Source: Kiritimatiellia bacterium (lineage in GTDB: Bacteria; Verrucomicrobiota; Kiritimatiellia; RFP12; UBA1067). Taken from it: a DNA stretch of 5,442 nucleotides. Shown here piece by piece: positions 4,821 to 5,442 of the stretch. Within the stretch, counting starts at the first letter, position 1, and every line of letters starts with the position of its first letter. Below the pieces are notes generated by a model. It was not told where the DNA came from. It ran no database searches and was given only the letters and a program-made list of their open reading frames with translations. The stretch spans positions 1 to 5,442 of the forward strand of contig JAFUDL010000367.1 of assembly GCA_017459225.1 (NCBI GenBank), written 5' to 3'. The position numbers were made by a program, and so were the translations under genes.

Positions 4821-5288
4821 ATGAACGACAAGAACCGAATCATCGAACTGGTCAATACTATCAAGCGCACGGGGACCGACAAGGTGCTCGAGTATCTTGA
4901 CGCCAGCAGCTATTTCACGCGTGGCTGCTACTCTCATCATACGGGAGAAGGTGGTCTCGCGCGGCATTCTCTGGAGGTGTACGACTCCATGTGCCATCAC
5001 GCCGGCGGGCTTTCGCCGGAGAGCATTGTTGTGGCCGCGTTGTTTCATGATCTCGGGAAGACAAGGCCTAGTGATGGCCGTGGGCATGGGCAGCGGTCGC
5101 TGGACATCCTGGAGGAATGCGGGCTGCCGCTCACCGACGACGAACGCAAGGCAATTGCGTATCATTGCGGTAAAGCACCCGCTGGGCGACTTCTAGTCGT
5201 GCCTTCTCTGATTTGTTGCAAGCTCCTGAGGCTGCTTATCAGGTATGACATGGTAAGCACGGGCAGATGGAAGGCCGGTTGCCGCTAG
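4821..5288 (+). CDS. Small HD-domain metal-dependent phosphohydrolase
   Basis: From the ATG at 4821 the protein has 155 residues. Upstream in-frame ATGs at 4791 and 4800 overlap or abut the promoter, and GGAAAGGA at 4802-4809 is placed for 4821. HD-superfamily ligands appear in order: EGGLARHSLEVY (H49), ALFHDLGK (H76, D77), GHGQRS (H89), AYHCGK (H115) and RYDMVSTG (D143). HD proteins use one or two metals to hydrolyse phosphate esters such as nucleotides, cyclic nucleotides, (p)ppGpp or RNA ends. The spacing and GHG..S..IL motif resemble the single-domain HD proteins related to the YhaM-type exoribonuclease and nucleotidase branch, but the substrate is not readable. YFTRGCYSHHTGEGGL before the first ligand is typical of this branch. 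It has its own promoter. The end KAGCR looks abrupt, and an adjacent frame (5257-5442) stays open past the stop, so the true C-terminus may have been lost by a frameshift. Confidence 0.78.
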   Translation: MNDKNRIIELVNTIKRTGTDKVLEYLDASSYFTRGCYSHHTGEGGLARHSLEVYDSMCHHAGGLSPESIVVAALFHDLGKTRPSDGRGHGQRSLDILEECGLPLTDDERKAIAYHCGKAPAGRLLVVPSLICCKLLRLLIRYDMVSTGRWKAGCR

Positions 5289-5442
5289 TGCCGCGCGCCG
5301 GGCCGCCGCCTACAATTTCGTGTGCGATGCCGAGACCGGCGAATTGCCCGAGGCCCGTCCTCCGGTGTCCGCCGCCCTGCCGCTGCCCGCGAAGATAGGC
5401 CAAGCCGCATCGGCGCGGCCTCGACCACGGAATTCGCGGAAA
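5257..5442 (+). pseudogene. Open coding-like frame without a start, running off the window
   Basis: This frame is open from the TAA at 5254-5256 to the end of the window. Between about 5290 and 5400 it has GC-rich third positions and protein-like composition (AYNFVCDAETGELPEARPPV). It has no start codon with a ribosome-binding site, and it overlaps the last ten codons of the HD gene in another frame. It could be the C-terminal tail of the HD protein displaced by an indel near 5266-5288, a decayed piece of another gene, or chance. I do not recognise a family. Confidence 0.3.

Noticed and set aside
4242..5165. Long open frame on the minus strand (about 307 codons) across the RapZ-type domain and HD gene
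   Set aside because: It spans two genes and a promoter with clear motifs on the plus strand, shows no recognisable motif, and long antisense frames are expected in GC-rich coding DNA.
1..5442. CRISPR array, tRNA, rRNA, transposase or integrase
   Set aside because: Looked for on both strands; no regularly spaced repeats, cloverleaf-like segments or mobile-element protein motifs were seen.

Overview
The window is GC-rich bacterial DNA. All six recognisable genes lie on the + strand and are mostly preceded by Shine-Dalgarno-like purine tracts. The tandem W-rich repeats of the type CDWSKLNG..W..LL...PEFA..C (positions about 3308-3770) recall, from memory only, proteins of the PVC group (Victivallales, Kiritimatiellae and similar gut or rumen lineages). 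I would call that assignment tentative. There is no tRNA, rRNA, CRISPR array, transposase or integrase.

Left part (1-2183). A compact zinc-peptidase-like gene (69-833, M20/M42 type catalytic core) is followed by a calcineurin-like metallophosphoesterase (1020-1835). The spacers on both sides of the phosphoesterase hold debris of neighbouring gene types. Before it lies a 57-base stretch that is 51/57 identical to the sigma-like gene further right. Directly after its stop lies a short in-frame echo of the active-site motif of the upstream peptidase. The order peptidase - (sigma remnant) - phosphoesterase - (peptidase remnant) - sigma suggests a tandem duplication of a peptidase+sigma unit that decayed around the phosphoesterase. 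The 348-base spacer 1836-2183 has no gene. It contains several inverted repeats and could be a structured leader.

Middle part (2184-4730). A divergent ECF-type sigma-factor-like gene (2184-2813) ends at a perfect 15-bp inverted repeat. Then come a small, lysine-rich orphan gene (2951-3244) and a long gene made of W/C-rich repeats plus an unrecognised middle domain. Its reading frame is lost at a run of five C (4322-4326). In the next frame the sequence continues at once as a clear RapZ C-terminal-type domain (4326-4730). The simplest reading is a single fused protein of about 485 residues broken by a one-base indel, or joined by a +1 frameshift.

Right part (4731-5442). After a short palindrome and a T6 run there is an extended -10 promoter (TGaTATAAT) and a small HD-domain metal-dependent phosphohydrolase (4821-5288). 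The last 150 bases keep an open, coding-looking frame with no start of its own that runs off the window. It may be the tail of the HD gene after a second frameshift.

How the genes work together is not evident. Two metal hydrolases, an HD phosphohydrolase, a sigma-like factor and a RapZ-like sensor/RNA-adaptor domain are all plausible parts of a regulatory or nucleotide/RNA-processing neighbourhood, but that link is inference. All calls were made by eye without database searches.
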